Shown: positions 43,525 to 52,642, counted from the first letter of the stretch. The stretch is 64,000 bases of DNA from CAZCTO01 sp964501725 (GCA_964501725.1 CAZCTO010000006.1:31200-95199); one strand, 5' to 3'. The notes: a model not told the origin generated them from the sequence alone. Made by a program: numbers and translations.

Positions 43525-45024
43525 TTGCGCAAGAATACTGACCGCTTTCGAGCAAATTATAAATGCATGAAAGCATTTCGTAACAGGCTGTTTATCAGGA
43601 TGATTATTGCCATGTCCGTGATATCCTTTGCGGTCAATGTATCAGCCTGTTCAGCAAATGATTCTCCGTTTCCTGAAATTCCCAAAACTACAGCTGACAA
43701 TAGTTCGACTGCATCTCCAACCATAGATACCTCTTCGTCTGAACCATATCAATATCCAATTATTAAATTAGCCGCGCCGGTTTCAGCAGAGACGGCGGAC
43801 TATCTTGTAAAACTGTATGAGGCCAAGAAATCCGGGCTCCTGAGCGATGGGATAACCGGTCTTAACGTTTCATTGGAATTTCTGGATTCAATTGAAACAT
43901 CTTTTGGCATTGAGGTTTATACAACTTCATCAACAGGTGCAAGTGTTGACTCATATGACAACTGGGCTCAAAGCGGTACGGTACCGGACATTATTCTTTC
44001 CGATTCGTTATCTCAATTGGCGGAAGACAACAAGATTATTCCTTTGAATGACTTGCTTGCCGATAACCGGCTTCTCCTCCCGAGCAATACATATATCAAT
44101 TTTATAAATAATTTATCGATCGACAATAAGCAGTATGGCATCCCATATTCAGCTTCCGTCGAAGTTCTTTTTGTTAATAATGAAGTGCTTTCTGCGGCCG
44201 GTCTTTCTCAAATGTCATTTGAAACGGATCTGGAAACAATTAACAATATATCTGAAGCAGTTGCTTTGTTGAATAACGAGGACACTTTGCCCGAAAATAG
44301 GGTGCTGCCGTTCTACCAGGTGCGCGAACTGATTCCGTATCTGCCATCATCATACGATCCGGATTCCGGGTATTTTATGTTTGATGATGGAATCCCTGAC
44401 TTTAAAAATGAATCATTTAAGAAGTCGATTATATTCCTTCGTGAGTATTTGTCAAAAGGCTATTCTGTTGATGGTTTGTCTGAAGAGGAGAAATTCGAAA
44501 CTTTTGGCACGCTTGATCCAATACTCGCGAAGAGAGTTGCTATGTGGGTGGGTAATTCTGAAGAGATTTCCCGTTGGGCGAACTATATGCCGTATACAAT
44601 TAGTATTGTGCAAATTCCTTCTTTGATACCCGGTGAGTATTCGCCTTCTGCAATAACGGTATACCCGTTATGTATTTCCGGGCAATCGGTTCATCAGGAG
44701 TTGGCAACTGACTTTGCGTCATTTATCGGACTTGACAAGGATGCTGTCTTGCTTCGTCTCCGACTCGAAAAAGGAGAGGGTTTTATTCCTGTTATCCGCG
44801 CATCAGCGGTGTGGGAGTACGCATTTTCTGAACTGAAGTTCGGGAGTTCACTTTTCAAACTTCGTGAGCAGATTAATACTTCTTATTTTTCTCCCGCAAT
44901 TTCTGACCATGAGACTTATTATAAGACAGTATCAATACTTTCCCTATACTCCGATAAATTGCTGAACGCTGAGTTGGATCTTGATGCATTGTTGAACGAA
45001 CTTGCTACTGATTATTCAGAATAA
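43525..45024 (+). CDS. Solute-binding lipoprotein, ABC-transporter family 1-like
   Basis: 499 residues from a TTG with GGAGGGG 5 bases upstream. The ATG at 43492 is too close to the TATAAT at 43480 to be the start. Signal peptide with lipobox VSAC (cysteine near 42 from the TTG), then a Ser/Thr-rich linker and a body resembling extracellular solute-binding proteins of the sugar/oligosaccharide type (WAQSGTVPDIILSD, YGIPYSASVEVLFVNNEVL). No permease or ATPase lies beside it, so it is an orphan and the ligand is unknown. It may share a transcript with the next two genes. Confidence 0.75.
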   Translation: MRKNTDRFRANYKCMKAFRNRLFIRMIIAMSVISFAVNVSACSANDSPFPEIPKTTADNSSTASPTIDTSSSEPYQYPIIKLAAPVSAETADYLVKLYEAKKSGLLSDGITGLNVSLEFLDSIETSFGIEVYTTSSTGASVDSYDNWAQSGTVPDIILSDSLSQLAEDNKIIPLNDLLADNRLLLPSNTYINFINNLSIDNKQYGIPYSASVEVLFVNNEVLSAAGLSQMSFETDLETINNISEAVALLNNEDTLPENRVLPFYQVRELIPYLPSSYDPDSGYFMFDDGIPDFKNESFKKSIIFLREYLSKGYSVDGLSEEEKFETFGTLDPILAKRVAMWVGNSEEISRWANYMPYTISIVQIPSLIPGEYSPSAITVYPLCISGQSVHQELATDFASFIGLDKDAVLLRLRLEKGEGFIPVIRASAVWEYAFSELKFGSSLFKLREQINTSYFSPAISDHETYYKTVSILSLYSDKLLNAELDLDALLNELATDYSE

Positions 45025-45045
45025 TGTGAGGGGGTAATTGCCGGC

Positions 45046-46164
45046 ATGAATGAAATTTCGCTGACTCCAGTCAGGATTCATGATGCAGCACGACTGCGGG
45101 ATTCCGTTCTTTGTGATATGAAAATTCAGGACATCTCAGCATTTATACGCGATTCAATTTCCGATGCCTCCAGATGCATGTATGTTGCCAGCAAATCTTC
45201 TGATGCCGGGCTTGAAGTGATCGGGCTTGTCGGCTTAAATGGTATTCATGAAGTGAACCATAACGCATTTATATTCTGTCGTTTTTCGGCATTTACCGGT
45301 CTGACCGATGAAGAAAAAGCTTCGATACAAAAGAATACAGTCGATTCCATCCTTCGCATCGCTTTTTTTTCGATGCAGCTGCACAAAGTCAGTTGGACGA
45401 TACGGATAACTGATTACTTTTCCGGAGAAATTGCGTTGCAATGTGGCATGAGACAGGAAGCTGTGCTGGAAGAAGCATTATGTGAGAACGATATATATGT
45501 TGACGCAGGATTGTTTTCACTTCTGGCTTCAGAATACCCGGATTATTCAGTTGCGTTTGTATATTATCCCAGAGGCGTGATTGCCGTTAGAGGAAGTTCC
45601 TCATATGTTGAAGGTGTGCGTTTTTATTCTGTGGGGGAGCGGATCGAGGATCCTTTCGACAAGCGCGTTGCAATAAGAACCGGTATTGCTGATGAAATCG
45701 GAACAATACTTTCCGAGCATGAAAGCAAAAATAATGAAGCCGCCATTCATCTTCCGGGGGAGCTTGCCAAAGCGGCCAGAGAACTGAAAGAATACCTCAA
45801 AAAAGCAAGAACCAAGTTTTCTGTTTCCGTAAACTTTCCATATGGCAGTGAATTCCAAAGACATGTTTGGCAGGAAATTCAACGCGTTCCTTACGGTTCA
45901 ACCGTTAGTTATGAAGATATTGCAATGGCTCTGACAGGTAACGACAAAGTTGCGGCACGAAATTTATCCAGAGCCGTTGGCTCAGCATGCTCCGATAACC
46001 CGATCCCGATCTTGATTCCTTGTCATCGTGTAATAGGAAAGGACGGAAAGCTTGTCGGTTTTTCGGGTGGTGTAGAAAATAAGGAATTCCTTCTCGAGCA
46101 TGAAATATTCGGATTTTTTAGAGAGGTATCGGCAACCGGTACAAATGGAGGAGAAATTAAATGA
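45046..46164 (+). CDS. Fusion of a GNAT acetyltransferase-like domain and O6-alkylguanine-DNA alkyltransferase
   Basis: 372 residues with two parts. The N-terminal about 175 residues have a GNAT/RimJ-like layout (VIGLVGLNGIHEV, then AFFSMQLHKVSWTIR...ALQCGMRQEAVLEEAL), though the acetyl-CoA P-loop is not sharp. The C-terminal about 90 residues are a methylguanine-DNA methyltransferase: FQRHVWQEIQRVPYGSTVSYEDIA (DNA-binding HTH) and the suicide cysteine C326 in IPCHRVIG, then FSGG. The GNAT-MGMT pairing is unusual. Its stop overlaps the start of the next gene by 4 bp. Confidence 0.8.
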   Translation: MNEISLTPVRIHDAARLRDSVLCDMKIQDISAFIRDSISDASRCMYVASKSSDAGLEVIGLVGLNGIHEVNHNAFIFCRFSAFTGLTDEEKASIQKNTVDSILRIAFFSMQLHKVSWTIRITDYFSGEIALQCGMRQEAVLEEALCENDIYVDAGLFSLLASEYPDYSVAFVYYPRGVIAVRGSSSYVEGVRFYSVGERIEDPFDKRVAIRTGIADEIGTILSEHESKNNEAAIHLPGELAKAARELKEYLKKARTKFSVSVNFPYGSEFQRHVWQEIQRVPYGSTVSYEDIAMALTGNDKVAARNLSRAVGSACSDNPIPILIPCHRVIGKDGKLVGFSGGVENKEFLLEHEIFGFFREVSATGTNGGEIK

Positions 46165-46832
46165 CTAAAGCGAAAGAGAAACATACAGAATACCCCGAAA
46201 AGATGGTTTTTCCGCCGTCAACAATACTCAACCCTGTCCCTGTCGTTATGATATCTTGTGCCGGAAGGGACCAGTCTGATCAGAAACAGCGACCCAACAT
46301 AATAACCGTTGCCTGGGCGGGAACAATTTGCTCTGAACCATCCATGCTGTCGGTATCGATTCGGAAATCAAGACACTCGCATGCCTTGATCAGCGAGTCG
46401 GGTGAATTTGTCGTGAATCTTGTCGGAGAATCACTGCTGAATGCTTGTGATTATTGCGGCGTTAAGTCCGGAAGCGACGAGGATAAGTTCCTGTCGTGTG
46501 GTCTTACGGCAAAGCCGGCTGACAAAATGACCTTTGCGCCAATGATCGCTGAAGCACCGGTTTCAATTTCCTGCTCGGTTAAGCAAGTGATTGAACTAGG
46601 ATCACATGATATGTTTATTGCCGAAGTTGTTTCAGTCACTGTATCCAAGGATCTTTTAGACGAGACCGGCAAGATCTGTCTCGAGAACGCCGAGTTGGTC
46701 TGCTATTCACATGGTGATTATAACAGGGTAGGGCAAAAACTCGGATTCTTCGGATTTTCGGTTGCTTCTCCCAAAGCTTATGAGAGAAGAATGGGACATA
46801 AAAAACAAGTTGTTAAAAAATCAAAGAAATGA
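46161..46832 (+). CDS. Flavin reductase-family FMN-binding protein
   Basis: 223 residues of the DIM6/NTAB split-barrel family, which binds FMN and reduces flavin or acts as a flavoprotein oxidoreductase. NIITVAWAGTICSEPSMLSVSIRKSRHSHALI and EFVVNLVGESLLNACDYCG are the characteristic FMN-site blocks. The C-terminal about 25 residues are very basic (RRMGHKKQVVKKSKK), possibly a nucleic-acid contact. Translation is coupled to the preceding fusion protein through an ATGA overlap. Confidence 0.85.
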   Translation: MTKAKEKHTEYPEKMVFPPSTILNPVPVVMISCAGRDQSDQKQRPNIITVAWAGTICSEPSMLSVSIRKSRHSHALISESGEFVVNLVGESLLNACDYCGVKSGSDEDKFLSCGLTAKPADKMTFAPMIAEAPVSISCSVKQVIELGSHDMFIAEVVSVTVSKDLLDETGKICLENAELVCYSHGDYNRVGQKLGFFGFSVASPKAYERRMGHKKQVVKKSKK

Positions 46833-46878
46833 CCCCCCCCAAAAAAAAAACGGGCTGTCCTATAATCTGCCTGGACAA

Positions 46879-46930
46879 AAAAAAGCTGCCTCATTCGACT
46901 TTGTAACAAGTCTTATGAGACAGCCTTTTA
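46879..46930 (-). terminator. Terminator of the PPi-PFK gene, GCTGTCTCA repeat type
   Basis: On the reverse strand GCTGTCTCAT pairs with ATGAGGCAGC around an inner GACTT/AAGTC helix, followed by a run of eight T. It is closely similar to the terminator at 53619-53666. A-rich sequence on the other side lets it act on the forward flavin-reductase transcript also. Just upstream, 46833-46850 holds a C8A10 homopolymer. Confidence 0.82.
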
Positions 46931-46945
46931 ATTAACAGATAATAA

Positions 46946-48190
46946 TCAGACCCGGACTTTTTTGAGATTTGCAAAACGGGGAAGACCATCTACCTTGAGT
47001 TGCTTTGTCTCCTCTTTTATCAAAGGCAGAGCATATTTGACAAAACCATCCAATACAAAGTTACCGTCTTTGCTGATCCATTCGAGCGGAACTTTCTTCT
47101 CGGTGTTTGCGACATCATTTAACGGAATCATCTTGATTTCGCAACGGTAATCATCTCCGGATGCTCTTTCGAATCCGACCATGAAATCTGTCATGCCTTC
47201 GATTGCCTTTATTACTGCTGTTTGACCGGAAAGGAAGGATTCATCAATATCCGTCTGAGAAGCACAGTGCGAAGCACAGCGCTGCATAAGAGAGAGTTCA
47301 ATACCTCTTACCTTGGCGCCGGTTTCCTTTTTAAGATAATTTGCAAGAACCGTCGCGGTACCGCCAAGCTGCTTATGACCGAAAGAATCAACAGCGACAT
47401 CATCCTGTGCAACAAGTTCCGGAATGAATAGTCCTTCTTTGGTTTGGATTCCTTCCGAAACCGCGATAATTACTTTTCCGGTCTTACTGTATATAGCTTT
47501 AACATCGGAAAGCATCTTATCGATATCAAACGCGACTTCAGGGAGATAAATCAAATCCGGACCGCATCCTTTTTCAGAAGCAAGGCGGGTTGCCGCAGTC
47601 AGCCAACCGGCATGACGACCCATGACTTCAATAACACAAATCATACCTGTATCATATACGCGTGCATCCTGATAGACTTCCATCGTGGTCGTTGCTATAT
47701 ACTTTGCTGCAGATGCAAACCCGGGGCAATGGTCAGTTCCAAACAAATCATTGTCGATCGTCTTGGGAACACCCATTACCCGGCACTCATAACCGGATTT
47801 CTGCATGTATTTTGAGATCTTATTGCAAGTATCCATTGAATCATTTCCGCCATTGTATAGAAAATAGCGAATATTATATTTTTTAAATACTTCCAATAGT
47901 CTTATGTAATCGGTTTCATCTTTGTCAGCACTGGCCAGTTTATATCGGCATGATCCAAGACTGGAAGAAGGAGTATATTTAAGCATTTCGAGTTCCTTGG
48001 GGTCTTCTTGACCGATATCAAAGAATCTTTCGTTCAAAATACCAACAATACCGTTTTCTGCGCCGTATACTTTTTCGATCGTGTCGCTATGCTTGAGTGC
48101 TTCAATAAAAACACCTGCGGCAGAAGCGTTGATGACCGAAGTCGGTCCGCCTGATTGTCCAAACATCAAGTTCCCTTTGAGCATTGTCAT
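46946..48190 (-). CDS. 6-phosphofructokinase, probably pyrophosphate-dependent
   Basis: Phosphorylates fructose-6-phosphate in glycolysis. 414 residues. The phosphoryl-donor site reads YNGGNDS, with Asp at the second site position (the D104 of PPi enzymes that excludes ATP), and the active-site loop reads VPKTIDNDL with Lys at the position (K124) that is Gly in ATP enzymes. MGRHAGWLTA follows. Both signatures point to pyrophosphate as donor, giving a reversible, ATP-saving step. The start at 48190 has GGAGG 7 bases upstream; a longer frame to 48238 lacks a site. Confidence 0.87.
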   Translation of the reverse strand: MTMLKGNLMFGQSGGPTSVINASAAGVFIEALKHSDTIEKVYGAENGIVGILNERFFDIGQEDPKELEMLKYTPSSSLGSCRYKLASADKDETDYIRLLEVFKKYNIRYFLYNGGNDSMDTCNKISKYMQKSGYECRVMGVPKTIDNDLFGTDHCPGFASAAKYIATTTMEVYQDARVYDTGMICVIEVMGRHAGWLTAATRLASEKGCGPDLIYLPEVAFDIDKMLSDVKAIYSKTGKVIIAVSEGIQTKEGLFIPELVAQDDVAVDSFGHKQLGGTATVLANYLKKETGAKVRGIELSLMQRCASHCASQTDIDESFLSGQTAVIKAIEGMTDFMVGFERASGDDYRCEIKMIPLNDVANTEKKVPLEWISKDGNFVLDGFVKYALPLIKEETKQLKVDGLPRFANLKKVRV

Positions 48191-48417
48191 GATTAATCCT
48201 CCTCTAATATGGATAATCGCTAGCGCCGAATTACCCAATGATACAAATCAGAGAAGATAATACCACGTTTTTACAACATTGCACAGATTGAGCGCTTAAA
48301 TAGGACTTGGCAAGAAAAACTAACGAAATCATTTACACAAAATTTTACATTTTCAAATAATTCTTTGATATAATTTTCTAATATAAAACACATAGTTCTC
48401 CGGTTTGAAGGTTGCGA

Positions 48418-49590
48418 ATGAAAAAAAGCAGCATATTTAGATTGAAAGGAATGCAGTCATTGGGGACGTGGGAATTTATGTGGCAGGTTGCTGCATTTCT
48501 TTTCACGTGCGTTTTTGTATTTTCTGTCTTTATTGGCCTTTTCGTTTATGTAATCATTTCTCTTAATGTTGGCTATCAGCCGTTCTCGACATGGGGGGAC
48601 TCGGCAGAACTTCAAAAATCCCTGATTATCGGTCTCGCCATAGGGATGTTTGTATTTGCGACGATTTTGACCATCCTGTTATTGGAGTTGTACGACAAAA
48701 TTATATATAATCCGGTTAAGTCACTTCTCAAAGAGATTGAAAATGTGTCCGGTTTTCGGGGTCTTTCTGAGAAAGTCGATTACTATCTTCACGGCGGCGA
48801 TAAGAATCCATTTGATATCTATAATCCTCGGGAGTCTTGGATTGATCGCGTTAAAGACTACATGGAGAACGCATCCAAGGACCGCTACTTTGATGATTTA
48901 ACCGGTTGTTTCAACCGAAAATATCTTGCCAACGTTTTGACCGAAATTCTTAAAACTCAGGTTCTGTGCTCCATTACTGAAAGAACCAGGCCGAAAACAC
49001 ATGCAACAGTATGTTACGCGTTTTATTTGATTGATATCGACTTTTTTAAGTCGATTAATGACGAATACGGCCATTTATATGGAGATCAGGTGCTTACGCA
49101 GGTCGGGCGGACTCTTCGCGCTTGTGTCGGAAACGACGGTGTTGTTATTCGTAATGGTGGCGAAGAATTTTTGCTGGTTGTATGTCATCATTACCCGATG
49201 GATTATGCCAAGTACGCCGAGTATATAAGGTCAGAGTTTTGCGAAACGGTTTTCATTACATCCAATAAAACTCAAGAAGTTCGTTCTGTTACCTGCAGTA
49301 TAGGGTATACGCCATTTCCGCTGTTCGATGAAATTAACACATTACTTTCCGTTCAACAGCACGTGGATCTTGCCGATCAGGCGATGTATTTGGCTAAGAG
49401 CGGCGGAAGAAACACCTGGAGGGGTATCAAGCCAATCACATGTCCGAAAAACGAGGACGAAGTTGAATTGCTTACAACTTCCGTAGAATACGGAATCAAG
49501 AACAACTACTATCAGGTTGCTAAGCCCGATGAAGCCGTATTCAGAGAAATGACAGGCCGACCGGGTAATTACTATACGCGTAGTAATTGA
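48418..49590 (+). CDS. Membrane diguanylate cyclase (GGEEF domain)
   Basis: 390 residues: two membrane helices (about 22-49 and 68-91) enclosing a short outside loop, a HAMP-sized linker (about 92-155), and a GGDEF domain with DDLTGCFNRKYL, YLIDIDFFKSIND and the active loop GGEEF (247-251). It should make cyclic-di-GMP. The inhibitory RxxD site upstream of GGEEF is absent, so product inhibition at that site is not expected. A region TTTACA/TATAAT (48344-48374, 19-bp spacer) may be the promoter. The C-terminal 45 residues are extra and unassigned. Confidence 0.92.
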   Translation: MKKSSIFRLKGMQSLGTWEFMWQVAAFLFTCVFVFSVFIGLFVYVIISLNVGYQPFSTWGDSAELQKSLIIGLAIGMFVFATILTILLLELYDKIIYNPVKSLLKEIENVSGFRGLSEKVDYYLHGGDKNPFDIYNPRESWIDRVKDYMENASKDRYFDDLTGCFNRKYLANVLTEILKTQVLCSITERTRPKTHATVCYAFYLIDIDFFKSINDEYGHLYGDQVLTQVGRTLRACVGNDGVVIRNGGEEFLLVVCHHYPMDYAKYAEYIRSEFCETVFITSNKTQEVRSVTCSIGYTPFPLFDEINTLLSVQQHVDLADQAMYLAKSGGRNTWRGIKPITCPKNEDEVELLTTSVEYGIKNNYYQVAKPDEAVFREMTGRPGNYYTRSN

Positions 49591-49739
49591 TAAATGAACT
49601 CATATTAAATTCAGGTTGCTTTATTATATATATAGTTTACAGAATATCCAGGATGTGTTAGACTTCTCAAGTATTTACCGATGACACGGTTTTCGGATCG
49701 TCCGACCGAATACTGTGCTTCAGGATTAGGAGGAAAGCA

Positions 49740-50003
49740 ATGGACAAGGTTAACAAGTCAGAAATTATTAAGGAATACGGTCTTAAGGAAGGCGATACAG
49801 GTTCACCTGAAGTGCAAATCGCTATTCTGACAGCAAGGATCAATCACTTAACTGAGCATCTCAAGGAACATGCAAACGATCACCATTCAAGACGCGGTTT
49901 GCTGATGATGGTCGGTCAGAGAAGAGGACTTCTCGATTATCTTGCACGAATTGATATTGAACGCTACAGATCAATCATTTCGAGGCTCGGAATCAGAAAG
50001 TAA
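49740..50003 (+). CDS. rpsO: 30S ribosomal protein S15
   Basis: 87 residues with the complete S15 signature (GDTGSPEVQIAILTARINHLTEHLKEH, then DHHSRRGLLMMVGQRRGLLDYL). It binds the central domain of 16S rRNA. AGGAGG precedes the ATG. It is followed by pnp, the common bacterial order, with a terminator and structured leader between. Confidence 0.98.
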   Translation: MDKVNKSEIIKEYGLKEGDTGSPEVQIAILTARINHLTEHLKEHANDHHSRRGLLMMVGQRRGLLDYLARIDIERYRSIISRLGIRK

Positions 50004-50017
50004 AATTATAAGCTTAT

Positions 50018-50045
50018 GAGGGTGGGCAGTAATGCTCACCCTTTT
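50018..50045 (+). terminator. Intrinsic terminator after rpsO
   Basis: GGGTGGGCA pairs with TGCTCACCC (one G-T wobble) around GTAA, followed by TTTT. Probably partial, allowing some read-through to pnp. Confidence 0.75.
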
Positions 50046-50060
50046 AAGAGTATAACGTGC

Positions 50061-50170
50061 AGCGCTTTTCATAAGATGACAAAGCGCATCCATCGGCCGC
50101 ATTTTCGGGCTGTAGTGGGTAGGTTGACATTTTGAAAGGTTTCAAAGTGCGAACCTACAAGCTACCACTC
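50061..50170 (+). promoter_or_regulatory. Structured leader of pnp (two stem-loops)
   Basis: First hairpin: GCGCTTT (50062-50068) with AAAGCGC (50081-50087). Second, longer one: GTAGGTT (50119-50125) with AACCTAC (50152-50158), continued inward by CATTTTGAAA/TTTCAAAGTG with one mismatch, and outward by AGTGG/CCACT beyond a 6-base bulge. It recalls the RNase III-cut leader through which PNPase represses its own mRNA in E. coli; a like role here is inference. Confidence 0.55.
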
Positions 50171-50204
50171 GAACGGTCAATTATCACATTCGGGAGGAAT
50201 CATC

Positions 50205-52553
50205 ATGGAGAAAAAATTCGAATTTCAGTTTGCCGGAAGAACAATGACAGTTGAGACCGGAGCTCTTGCTCAGTTTGCCAACGGGTCTTGTCTCATCAGA
50301 TACGGGGAGACAGTAATTCTTTCTACTGCGACAGCATCAGCGAGTCCCAGGGAAGGCGTTGACTTTTTTCCTTTATCTGTTGATTACGAAGAGAAAATGT
50401 ATGCCGTGGGTAAAATACCGGGCGGATTTATTAAGAGAGAAGCAAGACCATCGGAGAAGGCAATTTTAACATCGCGAGTGATCGACCGGCCTCTTCGTCC
50501 TCTTTTCCCAAGTGATCTCAGAAATGACGTTTCGGTATCAAACCTTGTTCTTTCGGTTGATCAGGATTGCTCTCCGGAAATCGTTGCAATGATTGGAACA
50601 TCAATCGCTGTTGCAATTTCTGACATTCCTTGGAAGGGCCCGATCGCGGGTGTAATCCTTGGACTGATCGGCAACGAAGTGATCATTAATCCTACTGAAG
50701 AGCAACGTGCTAAGAGCGACATGTATGTGACGCTTGCAGGTACCAAGAAGAAGATTTGCATGGTTGAAGCCGGGGCAAATGAAGTCCCGGATGAGACGAT
50801 GCTTGCAGCGATTGAAATCGGTTTTGCCGCGATCAGAGAAGTTGTTGAATTCATTGAAGGAATCGTCAGCGAAATCGGAAAGAAGAAGTTTTCATACGTA
50901 TCCTCAGCAGTTCCGGACGAAGTGTTTGCATACATTAAGGCATTTGCTTGGGACGACATGCGAAAAGCAGTGTTGTCCGATGACAAAAGCGTTCGTGACA
51001 CACAGGTATCTGCACTGACCGCTAAGGTTAAGGATTACCTCGCAAGTTCAAAAGAAGAATACCTGCCATATGTTTCGGATGCTATTTACAAGCTCGAAAA
51101 GAAAGTCGTACGCGATTATTTGTTCCGTGAGCACGTTCGTGTCGATGGACGGCGTCTTGATGCCATTCGCCCACTTTCCTGTGACGTGGGAGTTTTGCCC
51201 CGTGTTCATGGTACAGGGCTCTTCCAGAGAGGACAGACCCAAGTACTTACCACATGCACGCTTGCTCCGCTTTCCATGTCTCAGACGTTGGACGGACTCG
51301 ATAATGATGATAACAAAAGATATATGCACCACTACAATTTCCCCGGATACTCAGTCGGTGAGGCAAAATCATCCCGCTCGCCCGGCAGACGTGAGATCGG
51401 ACACGGCGCCCTTGCCGAAAGATCTCTTGTGCCGGTACTTCCCAGCGAAGAGGATTTCCCATACGCGATCCGTACCGTATCTGAAATACTTATGTCCAAC
51501 GGATCAACGTCTCAGGGATCTGTATGCGCCAGTACACTTGCTTTGATGGATGCAGGCGTTCCGATCAAAAGACCGGTTGCCGGTATATCCAGCGGACTGA
51601 TCGTAAATGAAGAAGATGAGAACGACTTTCTTGTTTTCATGGATATTCAGGGAATTGAAGACTTTTTTGGCGACATGGATTTTAAGGTTGCCGGAACGAC
51701 AGAAGGAATTACTTCAATTCAAGTGGACATCAAAGTAGATGGCCTTTCAATGGAAGTGATCCGTCAGGCTTTTGAGATGACTCGGAAAGGAAGACTTCAG
51801 ATTATTAACGAAGTTCTCCTTCCCAGAATAGCGGAGCCTCGCAAAGAGCTTTCGAAGTATGCGCCCAGAATCATTACGATTCAAATCCCAGTGGATAAGA
51901 TCCGCGAGGTCATTGGATCCGGCGGCAAAGTAATCAATAAAATTATTGCCGACACCGGTGCACAGATCGACATCGAAGATGACGGTCGGATCTTTATTTC
52001 CACACCGGACGAGCCAAAAGCTCAAATGGCACTTTCCATTATCAATGGCATAGTTAATGATCCGGAAGTCGGACAGGAGTATGATGCTATCGTGACAAGG
52101 CTCATGGCATTCGGTGCTTTTGTAGAATTCCTTCCCGGAAAAGAAGGGCTGGTTCATATTTCAAAGATGGCTTGGAAGCGCGTTGATAAAGTCGAAGACG
52201 TCGTCAAAGAAGGCGATGCGGTAAGAGTCAAGGTTTTGGAGATTGACAGTCAGGGCAGAATTAATCTGTCTATGAGAGACTGTATGGAAAAACCGGCTGA
52301 CTATGTGGAGACCAACGAAGCTCCGCGCAGAGAAGGCGGGGATCGATTCAAGCGAGAACGCAGGGAGTCCTTCGGAGAACGAAGGGAGTCCTTCGGAGAA
52401 CGAAGGGATCATTCGGACCGTCAGGGCGCAGAACGCCCGGGAAGATTTGATAAGCGTGACGGCAGAGACTCGTTCAGAAATGCCGACAGACCTCTCGAAG
52501 CAACCGGCGGAAATGAACCTCCGAAGCCCGGTTCCAGATCCAGGGATTTCTGA
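50205..52553 (+). CDS. pnp: Polyribonucleotide nucleotidyltransferase (PNPase)
   Basis: Phosphorolytic 3'-5' exoribonuclease of the RNA degradation machinery. Two RNase PH domains joined by a helical domain (catalytic second copy around 320-540), KH domain with IREVIGSGGKVINKI (near 565), S1 domain (near 625-695), then an Arg-rich, low-complexity tail of about 80 residues (RRESFGERRESFGERR, RFDKRD) that is longer than usual and likely contacts RNA. GGGAGG precedes the ATG. Confidence 0.97.
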   Translation: MEKKFEFQFAGRTMTVETGALAQFANGSCLIRYGETVILSTATASASPREGVDFFPLSVDYEEKMYAVGKIPGGFIKREARPSEKAILTSRVIDRPLRPLFPSDLRNDVSVSNLVLSVDQDCSPEIVAMIGTSIAVAISDIPWKGPIAGVILGLIGNEVIINPTEEQRAKSDMYVTLAGTKKKICMVEAGANEVPDETMLAAIEIGFAAIREVVEFIEGIVSEIGKKKFSYVSSAVPDEVFAYIKAFAWDDMRKAVLSDDKSVRDTQVSALTAKVKDYLASSKEEYLPYVSDAIYKLEKKVVRDYLFREHVRVDGRRLDAIRPLSCDVGVLPRVHGTGLFQRGQTQVLTTCTLAPLSMSQTLDGLDNDDNKRYMHHYNFPGYSVGEAKSSRSPGRREIGHGALAERSLVPVLPSEEDFPYAIRTVSEILMSNGSTSQGSVCASTLALMDAGVPIKRPVAGISSGLIVNEEDENDFLVFMDIQGIEDFFGDMDFKVAGTTEGITSIQVDIKVDGLSMEVIRQAFEMTRKGRLQIINEVLLPRIAEPRKELSKYAPRIITIQIPVDKIREVIGSGGKVINKIIADTGAQIDIEDDGRIFISTPDEPKAQMALSIINGIVNDPEVGQEYDAIVTRLMAFGAFVEFLPGKEGLVHISKMAWKRVDKVEDVVKEGDAVRVKVLEIDSQGRINLSMRDCMEKPADYVETNEAPRREGGDRFKRERRESFGERRESFGERRDHSDRQGAERPGRFDKRDGRDSFRNADRPLEATGGNEPPKPGSRSRDF
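52365..52406 (+). repeat. 21-bp perfect tandem duplication in the pnp tail
   Basis: The unit at 52365-52385 is repeated exactly at 52386-52406 and encodes two copies of ESFGERR. It keeps the frame and lengthens the Arg-rich tail. Confidence 0.9.
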
Positions 52554-52568
52554 TAGTAAAGCAATGAT

Positions 52569-52603
52569 AACCGCCGGCACTCAAATGTGTCGGCGGTTTT
52601 TTA
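52569..52603 (+). terminator. Intrinsic terminator of pnp
   Basis: CCGCCGgCAC pairs with GTGTCGGCGG, followed by TTTTTT. Confidence 0.9.
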
Positions 52604-52604
52604 C

Positions 52605-52641
52605 ATAAAAAAACATCGATCGAATTTCTTCAATCGATGTT
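52605..52641 (-). terminator. Intrinsic terminator of tRNA-Pro
   Basis: On the reverse strand AACATCGAT pairs with ATCGATGTT and is followed by a run of T. It begins 2 bases past the CCA end of the tRNA. Confidence 0.82.
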
Positions 52642-52642
52642 C

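Noticed and set aside
46858..46870. TATAAT box downstream of the flavin reductase
   Set aside because: No fitting -35 element and no forward gene follows; it lies beside a terminator.
52303..52608. 101-codon frame inside the pnp tail
   Set aside because: It is an alternate frame of the Arg-rich, repeated tail and runs through the pnp terminator.
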